Source: Thermococcus sibiricus MM 739
Lineage (GTDB): Archaea > Methanobacteriota_B > Thermococci > Thermococcales > Thermococcaceae
NCBI RefSeq assembly: GCF_000022545.1
Contig: NC_012883.1
Location: 1,046,276 to 1,110,275, forward strand
Reading direction: 5' to 3'
DNA: 64,000 bases
Below are positions 35,706-44,422 of this stretch, piece after piece. The notes under the pieces were generated by a model. The model was not told the DNA's origin. It saw only the letters and a list, made by a program, of their open reading frames with translations, and searched no databases. Both the position numbers and the translations under genes were made by a program. The first letter of the stretch is position 1. Each line of letters starts with the position of its first letter.

Positions 35706-36161
35706 ATGGCAAAGCTTCAGGCTCATCATATAAGGGTATCAACCTTTGGTCATGCAACAGAAGATCCAGAAAAAGTCCTCGAAGCCATGGGGACTTTTTT
35801 TCCCGAGGACATTCCGTCAGAAGACATAGAGTTTGAGATAATCGAAACCGAGGGATATTTTGGAAACCCAATAAAAGTGATAAACGCCGAAGTGAAGAGG
35901 AGCAGAAGCGTAAAAAAGATGCTGGAACACATTAAAAACCTCCTGAGTGAAGAAGATAAAGAATATCTCCTGGAAAACTTGGAAGAGAAAGTTGATGAGG
36001 CCGGGACTTTCTTTATCCGCTTCAGCAAGCAGAGGGCGTACTTAGGAGAGGCAGTAATAGGGGAAGGAGAAGACGTTATCCAGGTCAAGATAAAAGTTAA
36101 AGCCTTCCCAATGAGAAAGGAAACAGTTGTAAAGTCAATTAAGGAGTGGCTGAGCGAATGA
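35706..36161 (+). CDS. RNA-binding exosome-associated protein (COG1325)
   Basis: The product is 151 aa, a compact alpha/beta RNA-binding protein. It begins MAKLQAHHIRVSTFGHATEDPEKVLEAM and ends with a conserved KIKVKAFPMRKETVVK segment. Homologues are grouped as exosome-related RNA-binding proteins next to RNase P subunit genes in Thermococcales. The ATG at 35706 follows AGGGTGAAAA. Its stop overlaps the rnp3 start by ATGA, so the two proteins are made together, consistent with a shared role in RNA processing. Confidence 0.85.
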   Translation: MAKLQAHHIRVSTFGHATEDPEKVLEAMGTFFPEDIPSEDIEFEIIETEGYFGNPIKVINAEVKRSRSVKKMLEHIKNLLSEEDKEYLLENLEEKVDEAGTFFIRFSKQRAYLGEAVIGEGEDVIQVKIKVKAFPMRKETVVKSIKEWLSE

Positions 36162-36802
36162 AGTGGATTGAAATGGACGTTAGAAGTGAGGAAGCTTACA
36201 ATCAAGCTAAAGAATGGTATGATGAAGTAGTTTTTACAAAGAAGGTATACCTAAGAGATTCCCCAAATTTTGGGGAGCTCAAAAGTGATGTTAAAGGTCT
36301 TAAGGAAAAATACGGAAAAATTGCTTTGCTGCTCATCACAGAAAAGCCTTCTCTGATAAGGGAAGTAAAGAAAAGGATTCCAAATGCACTCATTTACGTG
36401 CAGGGAGGCAATCTAAGGGTTGTTAGATTTGCGATAGAGAACAAGGTCGATGCAATAATCTCTCCAGAATATGGGAGAAAAGATTCCGGCCTTGATCACG
36501 TCCTTGCGAGACTGGCAGCAAGCAACGATGTTGCGATAGGCTTTTCTCTTTCCCCCCTTCTAAGAGCAAACTCCTACGAGAGAGCCAATATTCTGAAGTT
36601 TATGATGAGAAACTGGAGGCTTGTTGATAAGTACAAGGTGCCAAGGTTTTTGACTTCCTCCGCTGAGTCCAAATGGGAAGTCCGATCTCCAAAAGATTTA
36701 ATGAGCCTTGGGATAAACATTGGTATGGAAATTCCGCAGGCAAAATCCTCCTTAAGCTTTTACCCGGAAAGAATTTTAAAAAAGAAAAACTGTGAAGTGT
36801 AG
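36158..36802 (+). CDS. rnp3: Ribonuclease P protein component 3 (Rpp30)
   Basis: The product is 214 aa with the TIM-barrel-like Rpp30 fold: LLITEKPSLIREVKKR, a conserved VDAIISPEYGRKDSGLDHVLARLAA block, and GFSLSPLLRA. It stabilises the catalytic RNA of RNase P for 5' processing of tRNA, pairing with Pop5. The ATG is translationally coupled to the preceding gene. It converges on the DUF835 gene with a two-base gap. Confidence 0.95.
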   Translation: MKWIEMDVRSEEAYNQAKEWYDEVVFTKKVYLRDSPNFGELKSDVKGLKEKYGKIALLLITEKPSLIREVKKRIPNALIYVQGGNLRVVRFAIENKVDAIISPEYGRKDSGLDHVLARLAASNDVAIGFSLSPLLRANSYERANILKFMMRNWRLVDKYKVPRFLTSSAESKWEVRSPKDLMSLGINIGMEIPQAKSSLSFYPERILKKKNCEV

Positions 36803-36804
36803 CG

Positions 36805-37926
36805 TTATTGTGCCTTTTCAAGCAAACGCATTAGGAGAGCCCATTGTTGATCCTCAAAGGCCTCTTTTTCCACAACGATTATAAGAGTCCCCTTATAATG
36901 CATGACAAAATCCTTAATTTTATTTAGAAACTTCATTACACTACTGAAATCATTATACATTAACAAGTACTCCACACAATCAAGAACAATAACTCCTCTA
37001 CTTCCTTTTTCCTCCATCATTCTCAGATATCTATACGAAAGCTCTGTAATTCTCTCTAAATTGGTTGGCGAGATAAAGTTATCCTTGCCTTCTTTAGTGA
37101 TTGTGGTTATGAAATAGCGTTCCCAAACATCAGACGCTTCTTTTAGATCTCTAACAAATGCCAATACTGGAATATCTTTTAATTTTTCTTTTAGAATAGC
37201 ATATCTTTTCTTGTCTACTATTAAAACTCCAGGTTCTATCCTAATTTGAGGAATTTCTAATGTTTTCAGCCTACTGAATTCATCAGAATACATTAGTTTT
37301 ATTGTGAGAGCCGTTAAAAAGACAATCAATACTGCTGATGTTGCATATCCAATTATTGGATACACCTCTTGAACACGTGAAGGGAGGCCATAAATTATTG
37401 GAATCGGAAAGAGGTGAAGTCCAAAAAGCACCAGCCCAACGAAAAGATATCTCGCCTTTCTGCTATATATTTCCTCAATGCTCTTAATAGAAAATCCTGC
37501 CAACAGGAAAAACACTCCAGCAGTTGCATGAGTTCCTGCCATTATAATGAACCCACTTGTTATGTTAATCATTCCTATTTTTGCTAGAATTCCCAAGCCA
37601 ATAAAGTATAAAGCAAGCAATGGTGCCATTAAAGGAATTGGGAATATTTTCAACAGTGCTACGGCTCTATCTTCTTCTTTGCATAATTCTAAAACACCAT
37701 AAAACATCAACATAGAGACCATGCTCAAGAAAAATCCAACCGCATATGGGTTTAACCCAGTATAACTGATTACTGTTAAAAAGTCAAAAAACCAGGCCAA
37801 TGAAATAAACATTGCAGATCTACGTTTGGTCTTTTGATAGACACGCAGAATAAGAGCAAACGCCAAGAGATCTGCTATTATCACAATCATCCCTTGAATA
37901 GTGGAGAACATTGAATAGTCTATCAT
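36805..37926 (-). CDS. Membrane protein with C-terminal DUF835 domain
   Basis: The product is 373 aa. Six or seven membrane helices fill residues 10-220. The cytoplasmic part from about 230 matches DUF835 (PGVLIVDKKRYAILKEKL, then SRGVIVLDCVEYLLMYNDF), a RecA-like domain without a P-loop that is widespread in Thermococcales. Such proteins are thought to sense or signal at the membrane, but their role is unknown. It directly follows the AMP-binding-like gene (37927-38985) without a gap, so the two form an operon. Confidence 0.8.
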   Translation of the reverse strand: MIDYSMFSTIQGMIVIIADLLAFALILRVYQKTKRRSAMFISLAWFFDFLTVISYTGLNPYAVGFFLSMVSMLMFYGVLELCKEEDRAVALLKIFPIPLMAPLLALYFIGLGILAKIGMINITSGFIIMAGTHATAGVFFLLAGFSIKSIEEIYSRKARYLFVGLVLFGLHLFPIPIIYGLPSRVQEVYPIIGYATSAVLIVFLTALTIKLMYSDEFSRLKTLEIPQIRIEPGVLIVDKKRYAILKEKLKDIPVLAFVRDLKEASDVWERYFITTITKEGKDNFISPTNLERITELSYRYLRMMEEKGSRGVIVLDCVEYLLMYNDFSSVMKFLNKIKDFVMHYKGTLIIVVEKEAFEDQQWALLMRLLEKAQ

Positions 37927-38985
37927 TCAAACCACCTTCTTGCCACGTCTTGGGTTTCCAAATCCATCCCACTCAAATGGGGGCATTGGAGGAACTCTAC
38001 TCATGTTCTCATCTTCTATCTTCACTATAAGGAGTTCAGGTCTTGCTATTATTAATCCCATTTTCCCTCTTTCTCCATATTTGACTATTTTGTATTGGCC
38101 CTCTTCTTGAACTAATGGAAATATTATTGTAAAGGGATAATTTGGGTAGTATACAACCTCATTATTTTTAAGCATTCCTATTATATCTCCAAACGCATAA
38201 TACCCGTAGAGGGGGATGATAGTCGAATTTGTAAAAGTTTTTTGAATTTCTTTGAGAGAGTTAACAGTGATGCCGAGCCCACTCAAAATTATGGTCTCTA
38301 TGTTTTCCGTCTCTGGAACAAGAGCAAGCATCTGCGGGCCGGTTCTAATCGTGTTGATTCTATCTTTTTCAAAAATCCTTTTAGTATATCTTGCCAATGG
38401 ACCTAATCTTCCTTCCAATACCTCTTCTAATCTTTTTTCCTTAAGTTCTTGTTTTATTCCGTCAGTCTCCACCCCAATAAAGTATAGCAAACCACCATAA
38501 GACCATACCAGTTCACTTATCTCTTCCTGATACCACCCATATGGGCCATGGACTATTGCTCTCATCTTGTGATCTTCATTGTATTTTTTATCCAATCCAT
38601 AAATCTCATCAAAGGAAACTCTTAGATATTTCACAAGAAGCTTTAAATACTCATAGCTCCAATGACCAATTGCTCTTTCTCTGGTTGTACCTGATGATTG
38701 GTAGAACCGAATCCTACCATTATAGTTTTCTGGGACAAAATCCAGCCAGTTATTCCGCAAATAATCCTCATCAACCGCCAACTTAGCGTTAAATATCTTC
38801 TCAAAAATCTCATTCAACGTTCCTTCAAAAATCTCGTTTAAATCTATTTTCCCTTTCATTTTTCTCCAATAGGGGGTGCTGTCAAAGTGATGTTCAAAAA
38901 CTCTTTGAAGATACTCTACTGTCTCTCTTTCACTGATATTTAATGGATTCCCATACTCCTCGATTATATCCTTATATCTTAACAT
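37927..38985 (-). CDS. PaaK-like AMP-binding superfamily protein (short)
   Basis: The product is 352 aa. The YQSSGTTRERAIGHWS segment near residue 95 matches the P-loop of adenylate-forming (ANL) enzymes of the phenylacetate-CoA ligase/F390-synthetase type. IILSGLGITV and PLYGYYAFGD lie where the A5 motif and acyl pocket would be. The C-terminal domain is short, ending about where the swivel domain should begin, so it may lack full thioesterification. It diverges from a second family member at 39116. The substrate is unknown. Confidence 0.7.
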   Translation of the reverse strand: MLRYKDIIEEYGNPLNISERETVEYLQRVFEHHFDSTPYWRKMKGKIDLNEIFEGTLNEIFEKIFNAKLAVDEDYLRNNWLDFVPENYNGRIRFYQSSGTTRERAIGHWSYEYLKLLVKYLRVSFDEIYGLDKKYNEDHKMRAIVHGPYGWYQEEISELVWSYGGLLYFIGVETDGIKQELKEKRLEEVLEGRLGPLARYTKRIFEKDRINTIRTGPQMLALVPETENIETIILSGLGITVNSLKEIQKTFTNSTIIPLYGYYAFGDIIGMLKNNEVVYYPNYPFTIIFPLVQEEGQYKIVKYGERGKMGLIIARPELLIVKIEDENMSRVPPMPPFEWDGFGNPRRGKKVV

Positions 38986-39115
38986 TTACAATCCTCCTAA
39001 CAACTTTCGAAAATATAATATGTAAAGTTATACAAGAAGGTTATTAATTTTTTCCTTATGCCCCAAAAACTAAATGGTTAAATAGTAGAACTGTATTATT
39101 GAAAAAGGTGGTCTC

Positions 39116-40387
39116 ATGACAGGGATGGTACTTGGGAATATTGACACCAACGATTTGAGATATACAGCCGAGAAAGCACTTGAAACAACGGAATTCTGGA
39201 AAGAAAAATTCATGGAAACAAATATTGATGAATTAACTCCCAACAGCTTGCTTTCAGCTACTGACAAAGTTTTCATAACTCCTCACGATTTGTATGATAT
39301 AGATAAACTGTGGCCCACGTATATAAAAAATTTAGAAATCTTCCACGGGGTGATGAGAACAAGTGGAACTACTGGGGATCCAAAAAGAGTAGCCTTTACA
39401 CATGATGACAAAAAAAGATATCGTCGTCAAGCTCGTTCTTGGGCCCTAGAATACCTAGAAGGCTCTATTATGGCCTCGTTTACTGCTCCATTACCATCTT
39501 CATCTGGAATTCTTGCGATTGAAGGATTTTCAGATGCAAATATTAGGTATCATCAAATTCCCATCCAATATCTACGAATGAGAGACGCACTAATAAAGGA
39601 ACTACGGGGGATAAAGGCCACAGGAATATTTGGGTTAACTGCTGCAATATACAATCTTAGCCTGACTCTTCCAGAGGATATAAGAAATGATATTCAGCTC
39701 ATAATTATGGGTGGAGAAACACTAACAAAAGAGTTAGCAAAAGTAGTTCTTGATAACTTTCCAAATGCAGTAATTTTTGATGTATTTGGAAACACAGAGG
39801 ATGGGCTAACCGGCTATAGATTAATCACAAAGAAAAAAGTAACTCCATTTACCTTTTCAGACTCTCTAATAGTCCTTAAACAGACCAAAGACGAAGGGTA
39901 CAAAGAATATCATGAAATTTATATAACAAAAGTTATGAAAGAAGGAGAACTTACAGGGTTGCCACTGTTTAACTACAAGATCGGAGATTTGGCAAAAGTC
40001 GTTGATGACAGAGTCGTGAACATAATCAGGGTAAAAGACGTTATAAGCTTATCTGGAGCAAAACTCCACATAGACCAGGTTATGGACATAGTTCATAGAT
40101 ATCCCTCCCTAATAGACTTCGTGATAATCTATCACCCGCTCTCCCCAGAAAATCCAAAACCAAAAGCTACAATAAGGGTAGGATATATAGGAGAAAAACC
40201 AGTGGGCGTAGAAGATGAGATAAGAGAGTTGATATATGAGGCAAATAATCCAGTTAGATATGAGGTAGAAGAAGCTAAATCATCAGAGCTTATAATAGAG
40301 GCTGTTCCAGCGGAAGAGGTTAGAAAGAACTTACCTCAAAAACCAGGAAAAACTAAAAGAATTTTCATTGTTGGAAGAGATATCTGA
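39116..40387 (+). CDS. PaaK-like AMP-binding superfamily protein
   Basis: The product is 423 aa. MRTSGTTGDPKRVAFTHDD near residue 80 is a clear ANL P-loop, and DVFGNTEDGLTG near 225 is the A5 motif. YKIGDLAKVVDDRVVNIIRVKDVI gives the hinge Asp and the start of the C-terminal domain. KPGKTKRI near the end supplies the A10 lysine region. It is a plausible adenylate-forming ligase with a carboxylate substrate. Although similar proteins were once called coenzyme F390 synthetase, Thermococcales do not use F420 methanogenesis. AAGGTGGTC precedes the ATG. Confidence 0.75.
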   Translation: MTGMVLGNIDTNDLRYTAEKALETTEFWKEKFMETNIDELTPNSLLSATDKVFITPHDLYDIDKLWPTYIKNLEIFHGVMRTSGTTGDPKRVAFTHDDKKRYRRQARSWALEYLEGSIMASFTAPLPSSSGILAIEGFSDANIRYHQIPIQYLRMRDALIKELRGIKATGIFGLTAAIYNLSLTLPEDIRNDIQLIIMGGETLTKELAKVVLDNFPNAVIFDVFGNTEDGLTGYRLITKKKVTPFTFSDSLIVLKQTKDEGYKEYHEIYITKVMKEGELTGLPLFNYKIGDLAKVVDDRVVNIIRVKDVISLSGAKLHIDQVMDIVHRYPSLIDFVIIYHPLSPENPKPKATIRVGYIGEKPVGVEDEIRELIYEANNPVRYEVEEAKSSELIIEAVPAEEVRKNLPQKPGKTKRIFIVGRDI

Positions 40388-40413
40388 CTTTTCTATTTCT
40401 ATCTTTTTGTTGC

Positions 40414-40580
40414 TTGCAGAACTCCTTCCGACAGGAAAGGAATGTTGGACGGCTCTTAAGGGCTGGTGTGCAAAGTAGCCCCGAATCCATAAGGATAGGA
40501 AGTATTGGAGGTGTGGCCCGGCCTGTGAGAGTGAAGCAATGATGAACTCTCATGAAGCCCACCCACAAGGGCAGGGTAGG
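40414..40580 (+). mobile_element. IS605-type tnpB C-terminal remnant and right end
   Basis: A frame with no start runs from 40414 to TGA at 40540-40542. It reads like a TnpB tail (RNVGRLLRAGVQSSPESIR, ending ARPVRVKQ). It is followed by TGAACTCTCATGAAGCCC and a GC-rich hairpin near 40555-40580, the usual right end of IS200/IS605 elements and the place where the reRNA/omega RNA arises. Everything upstream is lost. GC content is raised across this block. Confidence 0.6.
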
Positions 40581-40620
40581 CCATTCCTTCTAATACCTAT
40601 TCTATGTTATATATTCCCTA

Positions 40621-40662
40621 GTGAACTACCCCGCCCTTTCGGAAGAGGACTTCCCGCCCGAT
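40621..40662 (-). mobile_element. Second IS605-type right-end fragment, opposite orientation
   Basis: On the minus strand, CTTCCGAAAGGGCGGGGTAG followed by TTCAC resembles the terminal hairpin of IS200/IS605-type right ends. It faces the TnpB remnant 80 bases away. No coding sequence remains. The call rests on memory of these ends, not on a search. Confidence 0.35.
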
Positions 40663-40742
40663 GAGTTAAAAGGACAAGTTTTCAAATAAAAAATGCAAAA
40701 TTATTTAACTTCTTTTCCTAATTTCCAGTACAGGTGAAGAAA

Positions 40743-41993
40743 ATGAAACCAAAGATAATTCATGATCCCATACATGGGAGTATGAAAATAAGTGGACTAA
40801 TTTTAGATCTCATCAAAACCCCAGAATTTCAAAGATTGAGGAATATAAAACAACTTGGATTAGCATATCTCGTTTATCCAGGTGCAAATCATTCACGATT
40901 CGAGCACTCTTTAGGTACTTACAACATTGCAAAAAGACTTGGTCAAGAACTAGAATTAAGTGAGGAAGAACGGACAATCTTAGAAGCAGGAGCACTCTTG
41001 CATGATATCGGTCATGGCCCATTTTCTCATACTTTTGAACAAATATACGAGCATTATGTAAGAGAATACGACCATATGCATCTGGGACAAAATATAATCC
41101 TTGGAAAAATCGATATAATAGAGGGAGAAATAGAAGAAAGACAATTCATCCCGGAGATATTGGACTTTTATGGCTACAAACCAAAAGAGGTTGCTGACCT
41201 TGTTTTAGGCAAATATCAGAAAAGATACCTTGGACAGGCCCTCCATGGGGATGTAGATGTGGATCAGATAGATTACCTCATCAGAGACGCTCATTATACT
41301 GGCGTGGCACATGGAATAATTGATCTCGAAAGACTTCTTAAAATACTTAGAATACATAACAATGAACTAGTAGTGGACGAGAAAGGAGTAGAAGCTGTTG
41401 AGGGAATGATGGTTGCTAGATCTCTGATGTACTCAAGAGTCTATTTCCACCATACCGTAAAAATAGCTGAAAGTATGCTTACACGAGCCCTCGAGTTTGC
41501 CCTTGAGGATGGCTATTTATGGGAATTCTGGAAAATGACAGACTGTAGGGTTCTTGTTGAACTTGAAGACCTAGAAGGATATCCAGCAGAAATTGTAAAA
41601 CGTGTTAAATACCGTGACCTGTTTAAGGCTGCTCTACTTCTGAACGCTGATGAGTTGACTACTGAGGAAAAGAGAGAACTATTGAACGTATATAAAGACA
41701 TCAAAAAAAGACAAGAGCTTGAAAGAATACTAGCAAACGCTGTTGGTGCAAGAGAGGGAGAGGTCCTCATAGAATTCTCCACAGCAGATTTAATGTTAAC
41801 TGAACCCCGTTTGAAATCAACAGAAATTGGAGTATTAATGCATAATGGAGAGATAAGATCACTTACTAAAGTCACCCCCCTTGCAAATGCTCTAAAAAGA
41901 AGACAAACACCAAGATGGGCTATTCTAATTGCAGCACCAGCCAAGTATGTAAAGAAAATAAGAGACGTCTGGAGGAAAGTTATCTTCAGCTGA
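40743..41993 (+). CDS. HD-domain phosphohydrolase (dGTPase-like)
   Basis: The product is 416 aa. The metal-binding histidines and Asp of the HD fold are visible: NHSRFEHSLGT, then LLHDIGHGPFSHTFE, with further ligands in GDVDVDQIDYLIRDA. This matches the archaeal and bacterial family related to dNTP triphosphohydrolases and to SAMHD1. The C-terminal region (about 280-416) is a separate alpha/beta part. It is probably a nucleotide hydrolase; its exact substrate is unknown. The ATG at 40743 follows CAGGTGAAG. Confidence 0.9.
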   Translation: MKPKIIHDPIHGSMKISGLILDLIKTPEFQRLRNIKQLGLAYLVYPGANHSRFEHSLGTYNIAKRLGQELELSEEERTILEAGALLHDIGHGPFSHTFEQIYEHYVREYDHMHLGQNIILGKIDIIEGEIEERQFIPEILDFYGYKPKEVADLVLGKYQKRYLGQALHGDVDVDQIDYLIRDAHYTGVAHGIIDLERLLKILRIHNNELVVDEKGVEAVEGMMVARSLMYSRVYFHHTVKIAESMLTRALEFALEDGYLWEFWKMTDCRVLVELEDLEGYPAEIVKRVKYRDLFKAALLLNADELTTEEKRELLNVYKDIKKRQELERILANAVGAREGEVLIEFSTADLMLTEPRLKSTEIGVLMHNGEIRSLTKVTPLANALKRRQTPRWAILIAAPAKYVKKIRDVWRKVIFS

Positions 41994-42945
41994 ATATCTT
42001 CCTCTTTATCTCTTTTTTAAGCTCTTCAATCATTTCCATTAACTCATCTGCATCTTTGATTTCATCAAGCTTGTTCTTTGGAATTAATGGTATCTCTCCA
42101 ACCACTTCAGTTTTTGTTTTTTTGAGGATAAAAAGACCATCGCTATGAATGATCTTACTCACTTCATTTACCATTTGAGCTCTTTTGAGTGTTGAAGTTG
42201 TTCTTCTCTCACTTATACCAGTAAGAATCTTTAATCCTTCTTCTCTGGAAATTGCATCAAACGGAGCTTTTTTAATCTTAACAACTCTCATTCCAAATGT
42301 CTCCAAGCGATTAAAAATCTCCTTCTCCAATTCAGTCTCCGGTTCCACATTCATTTTTGCTTCTACTTTTGAGTTAAGAATATCAATAGGTTTCGCTACA
42401 GGAGCATCAAAAAGTTCCTCTAACCTAAGAGCAATTTCAAGACTCATAGCCTGCTCTCCTTTTTCATAGTTTTGAAGACTTTTTCTCGAGACTCCCAGCA
42501 ATTCGGCCAGTTCTCCAACACTATATCCATGACTCTCTCTAAGCTCTCGTAGGTATTTTCCATTAACCTTAACATAAAATCCTCCTCTTTCAGCGAAAAT
42601 TGCTGGGAGTTCATTCTCTACAAGAGCATTATAAAGTGTTTGAGGGTTTAAAGCATGAATACCATGCCTTTCATATACAACCCCTTCCTCAAGTTCCTCA
42701 TTTTTTGACCTAAAGCCTACAATTAGGGGAGAGGCCTCGAACAGCTTTGCCAATCTCTTTAAATCTTCCGCCTGTTCTTCAGTGAGAGAATCAATATTCT
42801 GAAGAATCTTCACAAACAAGAGCAGAAAAAGCCTACTAGCGGCTAAATCAAAGCATGACCCTCTAAATTCCATTCTAGCAACTTTAAATCCAGTGCCTTT
42901 GAAGATACCTTCAACAATCCGCAATAATCTTTCTTTTTCCATCAT
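41986..42945 (-). CDS. HTH-type transcriptional regulator (COG1395 archaeal family)
   Basis: The product is 319 aa. The first 110 residues form an alpha/beta domain of the type seen in the archaeal COG1395 regulators. Residues 130-190 are an Xre-like helix-turn-helix (LRESHGYSVGELAELLGVSRK, then LQNYEKGEQAMSLEIALRL), and the rest is a mixed C-terminal domain. Its target is unknown. Two successive ATGs (42945, 42942) leave the start open by one codon. Its end overlaps the HD gene in TCAGCTGA, which contains both stops. Confidence 0.85.
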   Translation of the reverse strand: MMEKERLLRIVEGIFKGTGFKVARMEFRGSCFDLAASRLFLLLFVKILQNIDSLTEEQAEDLKRLAKLFEASPLIVGFRSKNEELEEGVVYERHGIHALNPQTLYNALVENELPAIFAERGGFYVKVNGKYLRELRESHGYSVGELAELLGVSRKSLQNYEKGEQAMSLEIALRLEELFDAPVAKPIDILNSKVEAKMNVEPETELEKEIFNRLETFGMRVVKIKKAPFDAISREEGLKILTGISERRTTSTLKRAQMVNEVSKIIHSDGLFILKKTKTEVVGEIPLIPKNKLDEIKDADELMEMIEELKKEIKRKIFS

Positions 42946-43131
42946 CTCATTTATGATTAATATAAAGGAGTTTAAAAGTTTTTATAGTCTCAAATATGCT
43001 GGCAAGTCTAACTTCCCTCCTCCCAAGGAATGTGATGTGAAAAAGTATCACCTCTTGAGAATTACGACACTTCCATTCATAAAAATTTAAAACCTAGAGG
43101 TCTCACCCTTTAAGGTGGGAAGGAGGCCAAG

Positions 43132-44421
43132 ATGGTGAAACTCCACATAGGCATCGACGATACAGACTCTCCAAAGGGCATGTGCACCACATATTTGGGA
43201 GCTTTATTATATAGAGAGATCTCCAAGATAGCGGAGCCTTTAGACCTACCAAAATTGATCAGGTTAAATCCCAATGTGCCCTATAAAACCCGTGGGAACG
43301 GGGCTGTTGCAATGAGTTTTGATGCCAGGGAGGAAGATATACTCAAAATAAAAAATCTCGTGTTGGAAATGGTAAAAAAACTTTCAGAATTTTCTCATCA
43401 AAACACTAACCCAGGTGTCGTTTTTATTGAAGGTGACATTCCTGAAAAGCTAGAAAGATTTGCATATAAGGCTATTTGGGAACATCTAAATATAACGGAC
43501 GCTGAAAATATTGCAGAAGAGCTAAATGCTGAAATTCATAAATTTAGATTAGGAAGGGGGATAATAGGAGCATTAGCAGCCATCGGCCATCCACTCAAAG
43601 TTTTTACTTATGAACTCCTTGCTTATCGGACAAGAGAGTTTTGGGGAACTGCTAGAAAAGTGAATAAAGAAAGTGTCTTCGCGGTAGATCATCTTACTTA
43701 TCCATTTACCTATGACAACGTTGACTTATCCAAAGGCAGTGTCTTAATAACCCCCCATGGTAAAGACCCCGTGCTGGTTGGAATTAGAGGAATAGATAAA
43801 AACAAAGTCATTTGGGCCTTTGAAAATATTACTTTTGAAGAACCCATTGACTTCTTCCAGATTTACAAAACTAACCAGAACACAGATGATCATCTAAGAT
43901 TCAAAAAAATTGCGGAGTTAAAACCCTTAGATAGTGCTATAGTGAGAGGAAAAGTGATAAAAAAATACTGGGAAAAAGGACGCCATGTATTTTTTGAGAT
44001 AAGTGATGACACTGGAAAGTTGAGAGTAGCAGCCTTTGAGCCTACGAAAGGATTTAGAAAGTACGTAAGAATGCTCATTGAGGGAGATGAAATAATCGCT
44101 GCTGGTGGAGTAAAAGAATTCAACGGTGTGTTAACCCTCAACCTCGAAAAGTTTTACCCTATAAAGCTAACTGAAAAAATAACATATGAAAAACCAAAAT
44201 GTCCAAAATGCAAAGGAACTATGAAGAGTAAAGGGGAGTATCTAAAGTGCAAAAAGTGCGGATACAAAATGAAAAAAGTCTTAATCCCCAAAAGAATTCC
44301 ACGAGACCTTAAAAGAAAGATCTATGAGGTACCTCCAGATGCTCGAAAGCATCTCTCTCGACCATTGGTCCTCCCAATGGCAGAGAACAAGATCTTAGAT
44401 GTGTTAAAATTAAAAAGGTAG
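43132..44421 (+). CDS. tiaS: tRNA(Ile2) 2-agmatinylcytidine synthetase TiaS
   Basis: The product is 429 aa. The N-terminus [19 protein letters not shown] is the TiaS kinase-like start, an OB-fold domain covers about 275-350, and a C-terminal zinc ribbon follows ([20 protein letters not shown]). TiaS couples ATP hydrolysis to attachment of agmatine at C34 of tRNA(Ile2), letting it read AUA codons. The length matches characterised archaeal enzymes. AAGGAGGCC precedes the ATG. Confidence 0.96.
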   Translation: MVKLHIGIDDTDSPKGMCTTYLGALLYREISKIAEPLDLPKLIRLNPNVPYKTRGNGAVAMSFDAREEDILKIKNLVLEMVKKLSEFSHQNTNPGVVFIEGDIPEKLERFAYKAIWEHLNITDAENIAEELNAEIHKFRLGRGIIGALAAIGHPLKVFTYELLAYRTREFWGTARKVNKESVFAVDHLTYPFTYDNVDLSKGSVLITPHGKDPVLVGIRGIDKNKVIWAFENITFEEPIDFFQIYKTNQNTDDHLRFKKIAELKPLDSAIVRGKVIKKYWEKGRHVFFEISDDTGKLRVAAFEPTKGFRKYVRMLIEGDEIIAAGGVKEFNGVLTLNLEKFYPIKLTEKITYEKPKCPKCKGTMKSKGEYLKCKKCGYKMKKVLIPKRIPRDLKRKIYEVPPDARKHLSRPLVLPMAENKILDVLKLKR

Positions 44422-44422
44422 T

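Noticed and set aside
43030-43070. GTGAT-N10-ATCAC repeat near 43040
   Set aside because: Arms of only five bases with a ten-base gap are expected often by chance, and the site is not placed over a clear promoter.
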